This document shows, piece after piece, positions 16,001-24,821 of a stretch of DNA of 64,000 bases. Positions within the stretch are counted from its first letter, which is position 1, and each line of letters opens with the position of its first letter. The stretch lies in assembly GCF_900103455.1 (NCBI RefSeq), contig NZ_FNHI01000029.1:60676-124675 (forward strand), given 5' to 3'. The notes under the pieces are model-generated. The model saw only the letters and a list, made by a program, of their open reading frames with translations. It did not search any database and was not told the DNA's origin. The position numbers were made by a program, and so were the translations under genes. This DNA is from Streptomyces wuyuanensis. Its GTDB lineage: Bacteria > Actinomycetota > Actinomycetes > Streptomycetales > Streptomycetaceae.

Positions 16001-17457
16001 CGAGCGTCCCCGTTCCGTCCCGGATCGGTGCGCGTCCCCTCGCGCCCCGGGTCCTCGGGGGCGGGAAGACCGCCGCTCGAACTCAGGTCGTGGTGCTGCA
16101 CCGATCCGCTGCCTCGCATGTCGAACTCTCTGGCCAGACCCGTGGTGTGCAGCCGGGCCATGTCGGCGTCGGTCACCTCGGTCGGACCGATGGGGGTCGT
16201 CTTTCCTGGGTCCCAGTTGTATCGGTCCCAGACGTTCACCTGGTAGTCGAGACTGACCTTGGGCTCGCCGTTCTCGCCCGGCACCACCGTGACGGTACCT
16301 GTCGTGTTCGTCATGCCGCTGCCGACGGCCAGGTACCAGTTGCGGTCGGTGTGGGTGTAGCTCTGCGGAGCGGTCTCGACCGGGATGGCCACGGGTTTGC
16401 CGCCCGACTCCTCGAACGCGGCCAGAGCCTGCTCGCGCCATCTTTCCTGCTCGTCCTGGATGGCGTACTCGGCGGTCTGCCGGAGTACCGCGTCGTCCGT
16501 GAGCATCCGGTCCACGTCCAGATCCACCGGGCTACCGAGCCCGCGCAGGTAGTGATCCATGTGGTACGCGGCATCGGTGTTCCCGACGAAGTCACCCGCG
16601 GTGGACATCGCGACAGCCTGCGCCTGGATCCACTGGTCGTACGCGCCGGGGGACTCGACGCCGTATCCGCCCGCCCCCGGGTCCGCGGCCACGCGCTTCG
16701 AACGGGGCGAGAGAATCCCGGCGGAGAGGAGATCGTCCTTGTGCTTCGCCCACATCTCACCGCGCGCCTCCGGGCTCAGCGACTGCCACAGCCGTCGCAG
16801 CTCGGCCCGCTGACTGTCGTTCGCGTCCTCACCGAGCGAGGCGAGCTTCATCGCGCGCGGCAACTGGTCCTCGTCGAGCGAGGTGTACGAGGCGTGGCCG
16901 GCGTTGTGCGGGTCACCGCCGTGGGACTTGCGCAGGGCCCGGGTGACCGCTGCGTCTATCTCCGCGGCGTGGGCGACCAGGCCGGTGAGGGTGTCGGCGT
17001 ACCACTGCATCCTGTCCTTGGTGCGCTGGGATGTTCCCTTCGCGTCGCAGACCGCCTCGATCACCTTCACCGTCCCGTTCCCGCCGTCCGTGACGAGCAG
17101 GCCGTTGTCGGGGTCGGGGGATCGGTCCGGGTCACCTTTGCGCGCCTCGTCGGTCAGCGACTTCGCCTTCTTCTGGATCTGCGAGAGTTCACCGTGGGCG
17201 TCGGCGAGCACGGCGTGAATGCTCTGCGCCTCCTTGTGCAGATCACCGAACTCCTTGGCGGCCTTGCGCACGAAGTCCTTTGTCACGGTCGCGTTGACAC
17301 CCTGCCAACGGGCCGCTTCGGACTTCTTCAGCAGACCGTCCCTGGCATCGGCCTGAAGCCTCGCGAGCTTCCCCGCCATCGTCTCCCAGTCCGTGACGGC
17401 GGTGCCCAGCCTGCCGAGGTCCAGCGCCATGAGGTCGGAATAGGTGAACGTGCCCAT
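15997..17457 (-). CDS. WXG100-like N-terminal protein with uncharacterised C-terminal domain
   Basis: 486 aa from the ATG at 17457 (MGTFTYSDLMALDLGRLGTAV). Residues 1-110 are helical with a W-Q-G turn at 51-53 (SEAARWQGVNATVTKDFV), the layout of ESX/WXG100 type VII substrates. A middle helical region holds MDHYLRGLGSPVDLD. The C-terminal 120 residues change character to beta-rich with a repeated aromatic signature: SYTHTDRNWYLAVGSGM, DYQVNVWDRYNWDPGK and RLHTTGLAREFDMRGSG. That domain could be an effector, but I recognise no toxin family. Nineteen bp downstream of the small helical gene and ATGA-coupled to the lipoprotein. Confidence 0.75.
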   Translation of the reverse strand: MGTFTYSDLMALDLGRLGTAVTDWETMAGKLARLQADARDGLLKKSEAARWQGVNATVTKDFVRKAAKEFGDLHKEAQSIHAVLADAHGELSQIQKKAKSLTDEARKGDPDRSPDPDNGLLVTDGGNGTVKVIEAVCDAKGTSQRTKDRMQWYADTLTGLVAHAAEIDAAVTRALRKSHGGDPHNAGHASYTSLDEDQLPRAMKLASLGEDANDSQRAELRRLWQSLSPEARGEMWAKHKDDLLSAGILSPRSKRVAADPGAGGYGVESPGAYDQWIQAQAVAMSTAGDFVGNTDAAYHMDHYLRGLGSPVDLDVDRMLTDDAVLRQTAEYAIQDEQERWREQALAAFEESGGKPVAIPVETAPQSYTHTDRNWYLAVGSGMTNTTGTVTVVPGENGEPKVSLDYQVNVWDRYNWDPGKTTPIGPTEVTDADMARLHTTGLAREFDMRGSGSVQHHDLSSSGGLPAPEDPGREGTRTDPGRNGDAR

Positions 17458-17476
17458 CGATGTGCCGCCCTCCCCG

Positions 17477-17962
17477 TCAGCGCACGTACTTGGAGATCTC
17501 GGAAACCGGCATGGCGGTCCCGTCCCGGCCACGAAGGGCGGCAGCGATCGCCCCGTCGTCATGGGCGTGCAGCCTCTTCGAGTAGTCCAGGTGGTTCGAG
17601 ATGTGTGCGCACATCTGCAGGACGGTCTTCACCTGAGAGTCCCACACCGACAACGTCGTGTAGAGCTCGCCGCCCATGGCCAGGTTGCGGTCCGCGAATT
17701 CCTTGGCCGCCCGCGCGGTGGAGCCCTCTCCGTTCTTGTCGGCGCCCGCCCCCACGATGTCCGCCTTCTCGCGCAGTTCGCCGTGAAGCAGGAAAGCCTC
17801 ATGTCCCACCGCCCCGAGATCGTCCTGCCTGACCACCAGACCGGCGCCGGCCTCGCCGGCTGTACCGCCTGATCCCGGCTCCAGCTGATTGAGCCTCATC
17901 CCTGCGGACTGCCGCTGCCTGGCCTGTGAGACCAGTTGCGCCCACTCCTCGCCGAACGTCAT
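17477..17962 (-). CDS. small helical ESAT-6/WXG-like protein
   Basis: 161 aa. The ATG at 17962 has GGGGGAG six bases upstream. MTFGEEWAQLVSQARQRQSA opens a mostly alpha-helical protein; LSVWDSQVKTVLQMCAHISN is the second amphipathic helix. No signal peptide. First gene of the three-gene unit, probably a chaperone-like or co-secreted partner of the larger WXG protein. Family assignment is by overall helical layout, so only moderate. Confidence 0.68.
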   Translation of the reverse strand: MTFGEEWAQLVSQARQRQSAGMRLNQLEPGSGGTAGEAGAGLVVRQDDLGAVGHEAFLLHGELREKADIVGAGADKNGEGSTARAAKEFADRNLAMGGELYTTLSVWDSQVKTVLQMCAHISNHLDYSKRLHAHDDGAIAAALRGRDGTAMPVSEISKYVR

Positions 17963-18256
17963 CGTCGTCTCCCCCGTTGCGATCACCGACTCCCGGGCAA
18001 CGTTAGCAACAACGCTGAAAGCAAACCGAGTTGCCGGTGGGGCTCTCCTCACCGACGCGACACTCAGCCGTCCGATGTCATGACGACTGGCCGCTCCGCA
18101 CAGCGCACGCGCATCCCGGCCACGGAGAACCGGCGGCGCATCGTGTCCGGCCGTTCCGCCGACGAGGTCCACCCCGAGGCGGTGGCGGACGCCGGCCTGG
18201 CCTTCGCACTGCTGCGCCACGGTCCGACTGCAGCCACCGGGGGCCGTCGAAACGGC
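17963..18256. other. intergenic, upstream of the WXG-type operon
   Basis: No convincing gene. Holds the promoter region of the minus-strand operon. A plus-strand reading of 60 codons from 18080 has no ribosome-binding site and I do not accept it as a gene. Confidence 0.5.
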
Positions 18257-18287
18257 TGACGGGAGCCGCCTGCCCCGCCTCCCGTCA
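18257..18287 (-). terminator. hairpin downstream of the AraC-family gene
   Basis: TGACGGGAG (18257-18265) pairs with CTCCCGTCA (18279-18287). It overlaps a direct repeat: CCGCCTGCCCCGCCTCCCGTC at 18266-18286 recurs with one change at 18290-18310 (period 24). Confidence 0.5.
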
Positions 18288-18343
18288 ATCCGCCTGCCGC
18301 GCCTCCCGTCGGCGTGACGTGACCGGCGGGTGCCGCCCTTCCG

Positions 18344-19351
18344 TCACCGCGGTTGCCGGCCGGCGCCCGCGGCGGTCAGCGTCCGGGACGGGGGGATCCC
18401 GTAGGCCCGCCCGTATGCGGCGGAGAAGGTGCCCTGGTCGCCCCAGCCCCAGCGGGCGGCGATCGTCTCGACCGATTCGCCGGCGCCCGGCTCCGCCGCC
18501 TGGAGCTCGTCGTGCGCGCGTTCCAGTCGTACCCGGCGCAGGTAGCCCATCGGGGTCGTGTCGTGGAAGTGGCGGAATCCGTCGTGGAGGGTCCTGGCGG
18601 ACACCCCCGCCGCCGCGGCCAGCTCCGTGAGCGTGATCGGGCGGTCGGCGTGGTCGTGGATGTACTGTGCCGCCCGGTCGACCGTCGCCACCCCGACGTT
18701 GCCGGTGCCGGAGGCGAGGGGGTCGTGCTCGGTGTAGCTGTTCGGGAACATCGACAGTGCCACGGCGGCGACCATGCGCGCCGCCGCGTCGCGCGACAGC
18801 GGTGTTCCGGCGACGCTGTCCTCGCCGAACAGGTCCCATGCCCGGCGCGTCGCGGCGTGCCAGACGGCCGTCCCGGCCGCAGGCGCAGGCGCCTGGGGCC
18901 GCGACATCCGCATCGGCTCGCGCGGTTCCTCCTCGCCCAAGCCGGCGACGTCGCGCAGCAGTTCGGGCTCCATCCGTGCAGTTCGCGCCTCGACGTGGTC
19001 GGCGTGCGTGAGGTGGGGCAGGTCCGGCCGGCCGGCGGGCATCACGTCACCCGGCAGCCATCTGCTGTCGCCGCCGGCGCAGTCGACGTCCTGGCGGCCC
19101 GAGAGGAGTTCCGTCATCAGCAGATGGCTCATGGGTTCGAGGAAGTATCGGGCCTCCGCGGGAATGCGCACCGAGTCCAGGGACAGTTCGGCCGCCGCAC
19201 GCCGTTCGTGCCGGAACGGCGCATGTCCGGGGGACGGCGTTCCCATGTGGATGTCGGCCCCGTAGGCGGAGGCCAGATACGCCCTGCCCTGCTCCGCGTC
19301 CGTCGTCGAGAAGACGCTGCGGACCACATCGTCGCGGCTGATGGCACTCAT
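18344..19351 (-). CDS. AraC-family transcriptional regulator
   Basis: 335 aa from the ATG at 19351 (MSAISRDDVVRSVFSTTDAEQ). The N-terminal ~210 residues form an AraC-binding-like ligand or dimerisation region without a recognisable motif. The C-terminal ~100 residues are the double helix-turn-helix: AAQYIHDHADRPITLTELAAAAGVSARTLHDGFRHFHDTTPMGYLRRVRLERA in broken segments, then ETIAARWGWGDQGTFSAAYGRAYG. No adjacent metabolic gene points to its target or effector. Confidence 0.9.
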   Translation of the reverse strand: MSAISRDDVVRSVFSTTDAEQGRAYLASAYGADIHMGTPSPGHAPFRHERRAAAELSLDSVRIPAEARYFLEPMSHLLMTELLSGRQDVDCAGGDSRWLPGDVMPAGRPDLPHLTHADHVEARTARMEPELLRDVAGLGEEEPREPMRMSRPQAPAPAAGTAVWHAATRRAWDLFGEDSVAGTPLSRDAAARMVAAVALSMFPNSYTEHDPLASGTGNVGVATVDRAAQYIHDHADRPITLTELAAAAGVSARTLHDGFRHFHDTTPMGYLRRVRLERAHDELQAAEPGAGESVETIAARWGWGDQGTFSAAYGRAYGIPPSRTLTAAGAGRQPR

Positions 19352-19549
19352 CGCGTTTCGCCTCACTTCGCCGGGCCGTCCCGTCCCCACCTCGCCGCGG
19401 CGGACGGAGCTGCGACCCCGTATGCCCTCTTTCCGACGGTACGCCGACGGTCGGCGCCGGGCGATCCCCCTGGCGGGCCTCTTCGCGCGGGCAGCCGCGC
19501 CGGGTGCGATCCGACGGAGGCCGCGCCGGCCGCGATCAGGCCCAGAGCG

Positions 19550-19777
19550 TCAGGCGGAGAGCACGGAGTCGTCCTCCGGGCGGGCACCCGGCAGGTGGAA
19601 CCGCGCGGCGATCAGTGCCGCGTCGACGTCGTTCGTCCCCGTGGAGACGCACAGGGTGTACCCCACGTCCTCCATGCGCCGGCGCACGGCCTCGCTGCCG
19701 TCCTCGGCGTGCAGGAGTCTGAGCGTCTCGTACTGCTCCACCAGGTTGTCCAGGACCGCAGGGTGTGCCATCAACAT
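19550..19777 (-). CDS. DUF5133 domain small protein
   Basis: 75 aa from the ATG at 19777 (MLMAHPAVLDNLVEQYETLR); a second ATG two codons in is also possible. The pattern LRLLHAEDGSEAVRRRMEDV then GYTLCVSTGTNDVDAAL matches DUF5133, a Streptomyces family of short helical proteins with unknown role. Monocistronic. Confidence 0.8.
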   Translation of the reverse strand: MLMAHPAVLDNLVEQYETLRLLHAEDGSEAVRRRMEDVGYTLCVSTGTNDVDAALIAARFHLPGARPEDDSVLSA

Positions 19778-20238
19778 CGAAAGTCGCCTCGCTTCGGCTG
19801 GAGGACCAACACCCGGGGTGCCGCTGTTCGTGCCTGCCATGACCGCCGAACAGTGCCCTGACCTGCGCCCTCCACGACCGACGGCGGCGCACGGCAAACA
19901 GCTCCCTTCACCGTACAGCCGTTCCTGGCCTGCTGTGCGGTCGTCGCTGCCCGTGTCACCCGCGACACGGACGGAGACTTCTCCGTCCGGGGCCGTCGAC
20001 AGCAGGCCCGTCGCCGTCGCCGTCGGCGCCCGCCCGGTGGGTACGTCCGGGAGGGACGGGAGGGACGGGAGGGCGTGGAACGAGCCGGGCCCGCCGCGGT
20101 GTCCGGGGTGTCCGGGTCTCGCGCTCGTCGCAGCCGTGCAGCTGTTCGTGATCGGGCGGCTCTCGTACGAGGAGGACGTTGGCACCCGGCGCCCCGGCAA
20201 AGCCGTTTGCAGTCCCGAATGCCGGTTATTTGCTGGAT
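19778..20238. other. 460-bp intergenic region between divergent genes
   Basis: Contains the upstream regions of the DUF5133 (minus) and YihY (plus) genes. A short tandem GGGAGGGAC repeat lies around 20051-20072. No gene seen. Confidence 0.5.
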
Positions 20239-21291
20239 ATGACACGCACATCAGGGCCCGGGGCGGCGGACCACGCCGGGCACGATGCCGGCCGCGGTGC
20301 GGACGCCGGCCCTCAGGGACCGGCGGAGGCCGTGCGGCGCCGGGCCCCGGACGAGCCCACCGAGATGCCGCGGAAGTCCTGGGCTGCCGTACTGCGTGGG
20401 ACCGTCAAGGAGTTCCGCCAGGACGAGCTGGGCGACCGGGCGGCGGCACTGACCTACTACGGGATCCTGTCGCTGTTCCCGGCCCTGCTTCTCCTGGTGG
20501 CGCTGCTGGGTGCCGCCGGCGAGCGGCTCACCGCCCAGATCCTGGGCATGGTCAAACAGTTGGCCCCCGGCCCCGCGCGGGAGATCCTCACCGGCGCGGT
20601 GCAGCAGTTGCAGGGGCACACGAGGCTCGGGTCCGCCCTGGCCGTCGTCGGCCTGGCCGCCGCGCTGTGGGCGGCGTCCGGCTACGTCGGGGCGTTCATC
20701 CGGGCGTCCAACACGGTGTACGACGTACCCGAAGGACGGCCGTTGTGGAAGATCGCCCCGCTGCGGCTGGCCCTGACGGTCGCCCTGCTGGTGCTGGCCG
20801 TGGTCAGCGGCGCGATCGTCGTGCTCACCGGCGGCCTCGCCCGCAGGGCCGGGGAGGCGCTCGGCATCGAGGCGACCACGCTCACCGTGTGGTCGGTCGC
20901 GAAGTGGCCGGTGCTCGTCGTCCTGGTCACGCTGATGATCGCGCTCCTCTACTGGGCGGCGCCCAACGCCCGCGGCCACGGCTTCACATGGGTCACCTCG
21001 GGCAGCGCCCTGGCCGTGCTCATCTGGATGGCGGCGTCGGGCGGGTTCGCGTTGTACGCGTCCCGATTCGGCTCGTACAACAGGATCTACGGGACCCTGG
21101 CCGGCGTCATCGTGTTCCTGGTGTGGCTGTGGATCACCAACCTCGCCATTCTTCTCGGGCTGGAGTTCGATGCCGAACTCGCCCGCCAGCGGGCTATCGC
21201 CAGAGGGCATCCGGAGGACGCGGAGCTGTACGTCGAGCCCCGGGACACGTCGGCCTGGAGCGAGGAGGACGAACGCCGGGCGGGTGGTTAG
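20239..21291 (+). CDS. YihY/BrkB-family membrane protein
   Basis: 350 aa from the ATG at 20239 (MTRTSGPGAADHAGHD). A TTG at 20179 with GAGGAGG just upstream would add 20 residues and cannot be excluded. About 50 charged residues precede six membrane segments. Family signatures: DRAAALTYYGILSLFPALLLL, WAASGYVGAFIRASNTVYD, and near the end YNRIYGTLAGVIVFLVWLWI. Once annotated ribonuclease BN; now regarded as a membrane protein of unknown function, with some members proposed as transporters. Confidence 0.9.
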   Translation: MTRTSGPGAADHAGHDAGRGADAGPQGPAEAVRRRAPDEPTEMPRKSWAAVLRGTVKEFRQDELGDRAAALTYYGILSLFPALLLLVALLGAAGERLTAQILGMVKQLAPGPAREILTGAVQQLQGHTRLGSALAVVGLAAALWAASGYVGAFIRASNTVYDVPEGRPLWKIAPLRLALTVALLVLAVVSGAIVVLTGGLARRAGEALGIEATTLTVWSVAKWPVLVVLVTLMIALLYWAAPNARGHGFTWVTSGSALAVLIWMAASGGFALYASRFGSYNRIYGTLAGVIVFLVWLWITNLAILLGLEFDAELARQRAIARGHPEDAELYVEPRDTSAWSEEDERRAGG

Positions 21292-21330
21292 GCCCCTGCG
21301 GACCTGGGCGCGCTCGGGCCCGATCGACGC

Positions 21331-21381
21331 GGACGGGGGCTGACGCGGGTCCGATGGACGCACGGACGGGGGCTGACGCGG
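21331..21381. repeat. 18-bp direct repeat, period 33
   Basis: GGACGGGGGCTGACGCGG occurs at 21331-21348 and exactly again at 21364-21381, just after the YihY stop. The rest of 21292-21504 is the leader of the next small gene. Confidence 0.7.
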
Positions 21382-21504
21382 ACCCGATCCACGGTCAGGT
21401 GCCGTCCCCCGGCGGCCTTTCGCGGGAGTGGTTCCCCGTGTGCGCCCGTCCGGGGCGGGTAACCGACCGGGGACCCCGGATCCCGACGAAAGCAGGTGTA
21501 CACC

Positions 21505-21822
21505 GTGGCGGTATCGACGGCGAGGACGGATGCGAAGTCCCGGATCAGCGCGAGGGCCTCGGCGGTCGCCGCGCAGGCCAAGGAGAAGGCGCTGAGGGCT
21601 ACCGCACTGGCGCGCGAGAAGTCCGTCGCGGGACGAGCCGCGCCCCGGCACGGGAAGGCGGCCGTGGCGCGGAACCTGAACACACGGCCCGGCCGGCGGG
21701 CCCGTACCCTCGCCACCGCCGCACGGCAGCGGCCGGGCACGGCCCTGGCGGCGGGCGGCGTCGCCGCCGCCGCCGGGCTGGTGGTGCTCCTCGGAGCGCG
21801 GCGCCGGAGGAACCGCCGCTGA
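21505..21822 (+). CDS. small basic membrane-anchored protein
   Basis: 105 aa from the GTG at 21505, with AGCAGG eight bases upstream; an in-frame GTG at 21496 is an alternative. A lysine/arginine/alanine-rich soluble part (AKSRISARASAVAAQAKEKA) is followed by one C-terminal hydrophobic segment, GTALAAGGVAAAAGLVVLLG, and the basic end ARRRRNRR, so the N-terminus is probably cytoplasmic with a tail anchor. The pattern resembles DUF3618-type proteins, but I am not certain. Confidence 0.65.
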   Translation: MAVSTARTDAKSRISARASAVAAQAKEKALRATALAREKSVAGRAAPRHGKAAVARNLNTRPGRRARTLATAARQRPGTALAAGGVAAAAGLVVLLGARRRRNRR

Positions 21823-21827
21823 CCGCC

Positions 21828-21845
21828 GCGGGGTGGTGCCCCCGC
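21828..21845 (+). terminator. short GC hairpin after the small membrane protein
   Basis: GCGGGG (21828-21833) pairs with CCCCGC (21840-21845), six bases past the stop. Weak because there is no T-tract. Confidence 0.4.
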
Positions 21846-21913
21846 ACGTCCTCCGCGCGGCACCGCAGCCTGCGGACGGCGGGGCGCGACGGGGCGAACG
21901 CGCCTGATGCGAA

Positions 21914-22828
21914 CTAGAAGCTGCCGTAGTTGACCTGCCAGGTGGGCAGGCCCATGCGCCGCCAGACGGCGACGACACGGTCGCGGTCGTCGAGCGAGAC
22001 CCGTACCGCGAAACGGCTGCGGACGTGGCGGTCGAAGAGTTCCGCCTTGACGACGTCGTCGCGCCGGTGGTCGCCCGCCGCGCGCATCCACAGCTCGTCG
22101 TAGGGCACGTCGTACCGCTCCAGCCACGCCTCCGTCCGCTCCCGGTGCTCCTCGCCGCGGCCCGAGAGCAGCACGATCACATCGCCGTCGGCTCGGCGGA
22201 AGGAGCGCAGTGCGTCGCGGACCGACACGTTGGGCAGGTCCTCCTCGCAACGGGTGAAGTCGTAGGGCCCCCGGTCGCCGCGGAGGGCGAGGGTGCCGTC
22301 GATGTCGCACATCACCGCCGCCGGCAGCGCGGGGTCGGCGGCGTACGGCTCGACCGCCGGCTCGTCGTTCAGCCACTCGGCGGTCAGCCGCCAGCCGCCC
22401 CTGGTGGCCTTGGTGTGCTTCTCGGCGAGGATCCGGATGATCTCCTCGCCCACCGCCCGCTCCCGTGCGGCGTCACGCCGGACGCACTCCTCCACGGGTA
22501 CGTCGGTGAAGTCGTGCACGACGAAGGCCGCCTGCCCGGCGACCGCCGCCTTCAGCCGCTTCGGGATGTGTGGCGTCAGGTGGGTGTTGTCCACGACGAC
22601 GTCGAAGCCGCCTTCCACTGCGGCCCGCACGGCGGCGTCCTGGATCGCCAGCACGGTCTGCTCGTGTGCGTGCGACCGGCCGCGGTCGGGTGCCGGGACG
22701 TCGAGCATCCGCCGCAGGTCGTCGAGGTTGACGCGGCGCATCCTGCCCTCGGCCCCGGCCTGCAGCTCGCGCGCGGCAGTGGTCTTGCCCGAGGCCGGAA
22801 GGCCGGTCATGACGTGTACTACGGGCAC
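21914..22828 (-). CDS. polynucleotide kinase-phosphatase-like protein (P-loop kinase + HAD phosphatase)
   Basis: 304 aa from the GTG at 22828 with an AGGAG eight bases upstream. Residues 9-17, GLPASGKTT, are a Walker A loop; residues 1-160 resemble a 5'-OH polynucleotide kinase. Residues 172-180, VMCDIDGTL, are the DxD motif of a HAD phosphatase (Asp175/Asp177), with LLSGRGEEHRERTEAWLERY and DDVVKAELFD completing the T4 Pnkp C-terminal domain. Expected to phosphorylate 5'-OH RNA ends and remove 3' or 2',3'-cyclic phosphates. It starts two bases after the RNA ligase stop, so the two form an RNA-repair unit. Confidence 0.9.
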   Translation of the reverse strand: MPVVHVMTGLPASGKTTAARELQAGAEGRMRRVNLDDLRRMLDVPAPDRGRSHAHEQTVLAIQDAAVRAAVEGGFDVVVDNTHLTPHIPKRLKAAVAGQAAFVVHDFTDVPVEECVRRDAARERAVGEEIIRILAEKHTKATRGGWRLTAEWLNDEPAVEPYAADPALPAAVMCDIDGTLALRGDRGPYDFTRCEEDLPNVSVRDALRSFRRADGDVIVLLSGRGEEHRERTEAWLERYDVPYDELWMRAAGDHRRDDVVKAELFDRHVRSRFAVRVSLDDRDRVVAVWRRMGLPTWQVNYGSF

Positions 22829-22830
22829 TT

Positions 22831-24039
22831 TCAGTTCTCCTCGTCGGATGTGAACGGGTCGGCCGCCTCGGGCCGGACGGACCGGTACGTCATCAGCTCG
22901 GTGGGGCGGCCGTCCAGGCGCTGGAACATGGCGGGCCGTACCGCGGGGTCGGGCAGCGCCTGCGCGGCGCGCGCGAACGCGCCCCGGTCCCCGGCGAGAT
23001 GGGCGATCGTGCGGTACGCCTCGTCGATGGCGAGCTCGCGCTCCGCCACCTGCGCGTCGATCCGCGCGATCACCTCGCGCACCCAGGCGTCGAATTCGTC
23101 GGGCACCTGCTCCAGCAGCGCGTCCAGCGGCCTGCCGCCGGACGCCTCGATGTCGGACGCCGAGCAGTTGAGCGCCTGGGCCAGCTGCTTGACGGGACGG
23201 CCGGCAAAGCGCTGGATGCCGTGGCCGCGCCAGATGTCCCGCTCCGTGACGCCGGTGAGCACCTTGTGGAGCCGTACGTACTCGGCCAGTTTGGCCTTGG
23301 CACGGACGCCCGAGGCGAACCGCAGCACGAACCCCTCGGCATCGGTTCCGGTGGCCGCCCGGCCGCCGGGGAGCCGGTTGGACTCGGCCAGCGCGAGGAG
23401 TTCGGCGAGCGGCATCGCGGGCCACACCGTCACGACGGACCCGATGGCCTTCCAGCCGGCGGCGGCCTCGTCCAGCGGGACCTCACGGCCGTCCGCGGCG
23501 AAGGCGGCGAGCAGCACGAGGTCGCGGCGGTCGCCGTAGTCGACGACGATCCGGTTCTGCGGGTACAGGATCTCGGCGAGGTAGGTCACGCCGGGCACCA
23601 GCCCGGAGGTGTCCTTTCCGTCGAGGAGCCGCTGCGCCCAGACGGCCTGGGTGCTGATGAAGGACCCCTTCGACGCGACCTGCCATTGCCCCGCGTAGTG
23701 GAACACCACGGCGAGGCTTCCGTCGACCTTGTCGTACACCTCGAACGGCTCGTCGGGGAGGGCGGGCGCGTAGGGCTGACCGGCCTCGTGCTCGCCGACG
23801 TTGAAGAATTTCGGCAGCGGCAGGGCCACGACCTCGCCGGTCTCGTCGTCGGCGACGAGACCGCGGCAGCGTGTGGTCACCCGGTTCCACACCCGCTCGT
23901 ACTGGCACGTCCTCGTGTACGTGTAGATCGACAGCGGCAGCCGGGGGTGGCTCTTGCGGGTCACGTGGCCCGCGTCGATCGCCGCCGTCAGTTCCCGCGG
24001 CGGCAGCAGTTCATGAAGAGTCAGGTGCGCCTGGCTCAT
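22831..24039 (-). CDS. T4 Rnl1-like RNA ligase
   Basis: 402 aa. Seals RNA 5'-phosphate to 3'-OH ends via a lysyl-AMP intermediate. The adenylation motif KVDGS is at residues 104-108 (EVYDKVDGSLAVVFHY), so Lys104 is the expected nucleophile. TRCRGLVADDETGEVVALPLPKFFN upstream is the Rnl1-type CRGLV-KFFN region (in segments), and DAEGFVLRF and RAKAKLAEYVRLH are motifs IV and V. The C-terminal 130 residues are helical, as in Rnl1's tRNA-specificity domain. Precedes the end-healing enzyme by two bases, the same pairing as phage T4 pnkp/rnlA, where it repairs tRNA cut by anticodon nucleases. Confidence 0.9.
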   Translation of the reverse strand: MSQAHLTLHELLPPRELTAAIDAGHVTRKSHPRLPLSIYTYTRTCQYERVWNRVTTRCRGLVADDETGEVVALPLPKFFNVGEHEAGQPYAPALPDEPFEVYDKVDGSLAVVFHYAGQWQVASKGSFISTQAVWAQRLLDGKDTSGLVPGVTYLAEILYPQNRIVVDYGDRRDLVLLAAFAADGREVPLDEAAAGWKAIGSVVTVWPAMPLAELLALAESNRLPGGRAATGTDAEGFVLRFASGVRAKAKLAEYVRLHKVLTGVTERDIWRGHGIQRFAGRPVKQLAQALNCSASDIEASGGRPLDALLEQVPDEFDAWVREVIARIDAQVAERELAIDEAYRTIAHLAGDRGAFARAAQALPDPAVRPAMFQRLDGRPTELMTYRSVRPEAADPFTSDEEN

Positions 24040-24080
24040 GTGTCCTCCCCTTGTCGAGCCTTGATTCTCGGCGGGGGGAG

Positions 24081-24110
24081 GCGTACTTGCGTACTGATTT
24101 AGCGCGTACG
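24081..24110. promoter_or_regulatory. GCGTAC triple repeat upstream of the RNA-repair operon
   Basis: GCGTAC occurs at 24081-24086, 24089-24094 and 24104-24109, with an AT-richer gap (TGATTTA) between copies two and three, 42-71 bp upstream of the ligase ATG. Candidate operator or promoter-proximal site. Otherwise 24040-24398 is gene-free. Confidence 0.4.
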
Positions 24111-24398
24111 GCCGTCGGGGAGACGCAGGTCACGGAGTCGCCGGTGCCCCTGCGGCCGCGCGGGTGTGACGTCGCCGGCGGTGCGGTCGTTGATGAGGGC
24201 GCGTACCCACGGCCCGGTTGGCTCCCTGTCCTGGCGCGGGTACTCACGGGGCCCCGGACGCCGCGCCCGCCCGGCCACACCGGCGTCCGGGGCCTCCGAG
24301 AGGCGCCGGTCGGAGGGCGTCGCCGCGGCGATGCGCGTGCGATACATTTTGCCGCGCCTTGACCACGATCATTCTCGGACGACGGAGACTCCTCACCC

Positions 24399-24821
24399 AT
24401 GACGGACATAGTCAACGGACTGGGCCGGGCCACCGCTTACGGTGCCCTCGGCGTCGTGCTGCTGATCCTCGGCATCGTGCTGGTGGACGTGCTGACGCCC
24501 GGCAAGCTCGGCCGCCAGATCTGGGAGGAGCGCAACCGCAACGCGGCGGTGCTGCTGAGTTCGGCGCTGCTGGGGATCGGCGGGATCGTCTTCACCTCGA
24601 TCTGGACGACGTACGACGACTTCGGCAAGGGGCTTGTGTCGACGGCCGCGTTCGGTCTGCTCGGTCTGGTGCTGATGGCCGTGGCGTTCCTGGTCGTCGA
24701 TCTGGTGACGCCGGGCAAGCTGGGGGCGACGCTGGTCGAGCCGGAGCCGCACCCGGCGGTCTGGGTCACGGCGTCGTGCAACCTCGCGGTGGCGGCTATC
24801 GTCTCGGCGTCGATCGCCTGA
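24399..24821 (+). CDS. DUF350 family membrane protein
   Basis: 140 aa, four hydrophobic helices arranged as two repeats. Each repeat contains a diagnostic D-hydrophobic-TPGKLG motif: VDVLTPGKLGRQI and VDLVTPGKLGATL. This is the DUF350 inner-membrane family (YjfL-like), of unknown function and often near stress or toxicant-resistance genes. GGAG lies 11 bases upstream of the ATG at 24399. Transcribed alone. Confidence 0.88.
   Translation: MTDIVNGLGRATAYGALGVVLLILGIVLVDVLTPGKLGRQIWEERNRNAAVLLSSALLGIGGIVFTSIWTTYDDFGKGLVSTAAFGLLGLVLMAVAFLVVDLVTPGKLGATLVEPEPHPAVWVTASCNLAVAAIVSASIA

Noticed and set aside
18080..18259. Small plus-strand ORF in the WXG intergenic region
   Set aside because: No ribosome-binding site and no protein-like pattern.
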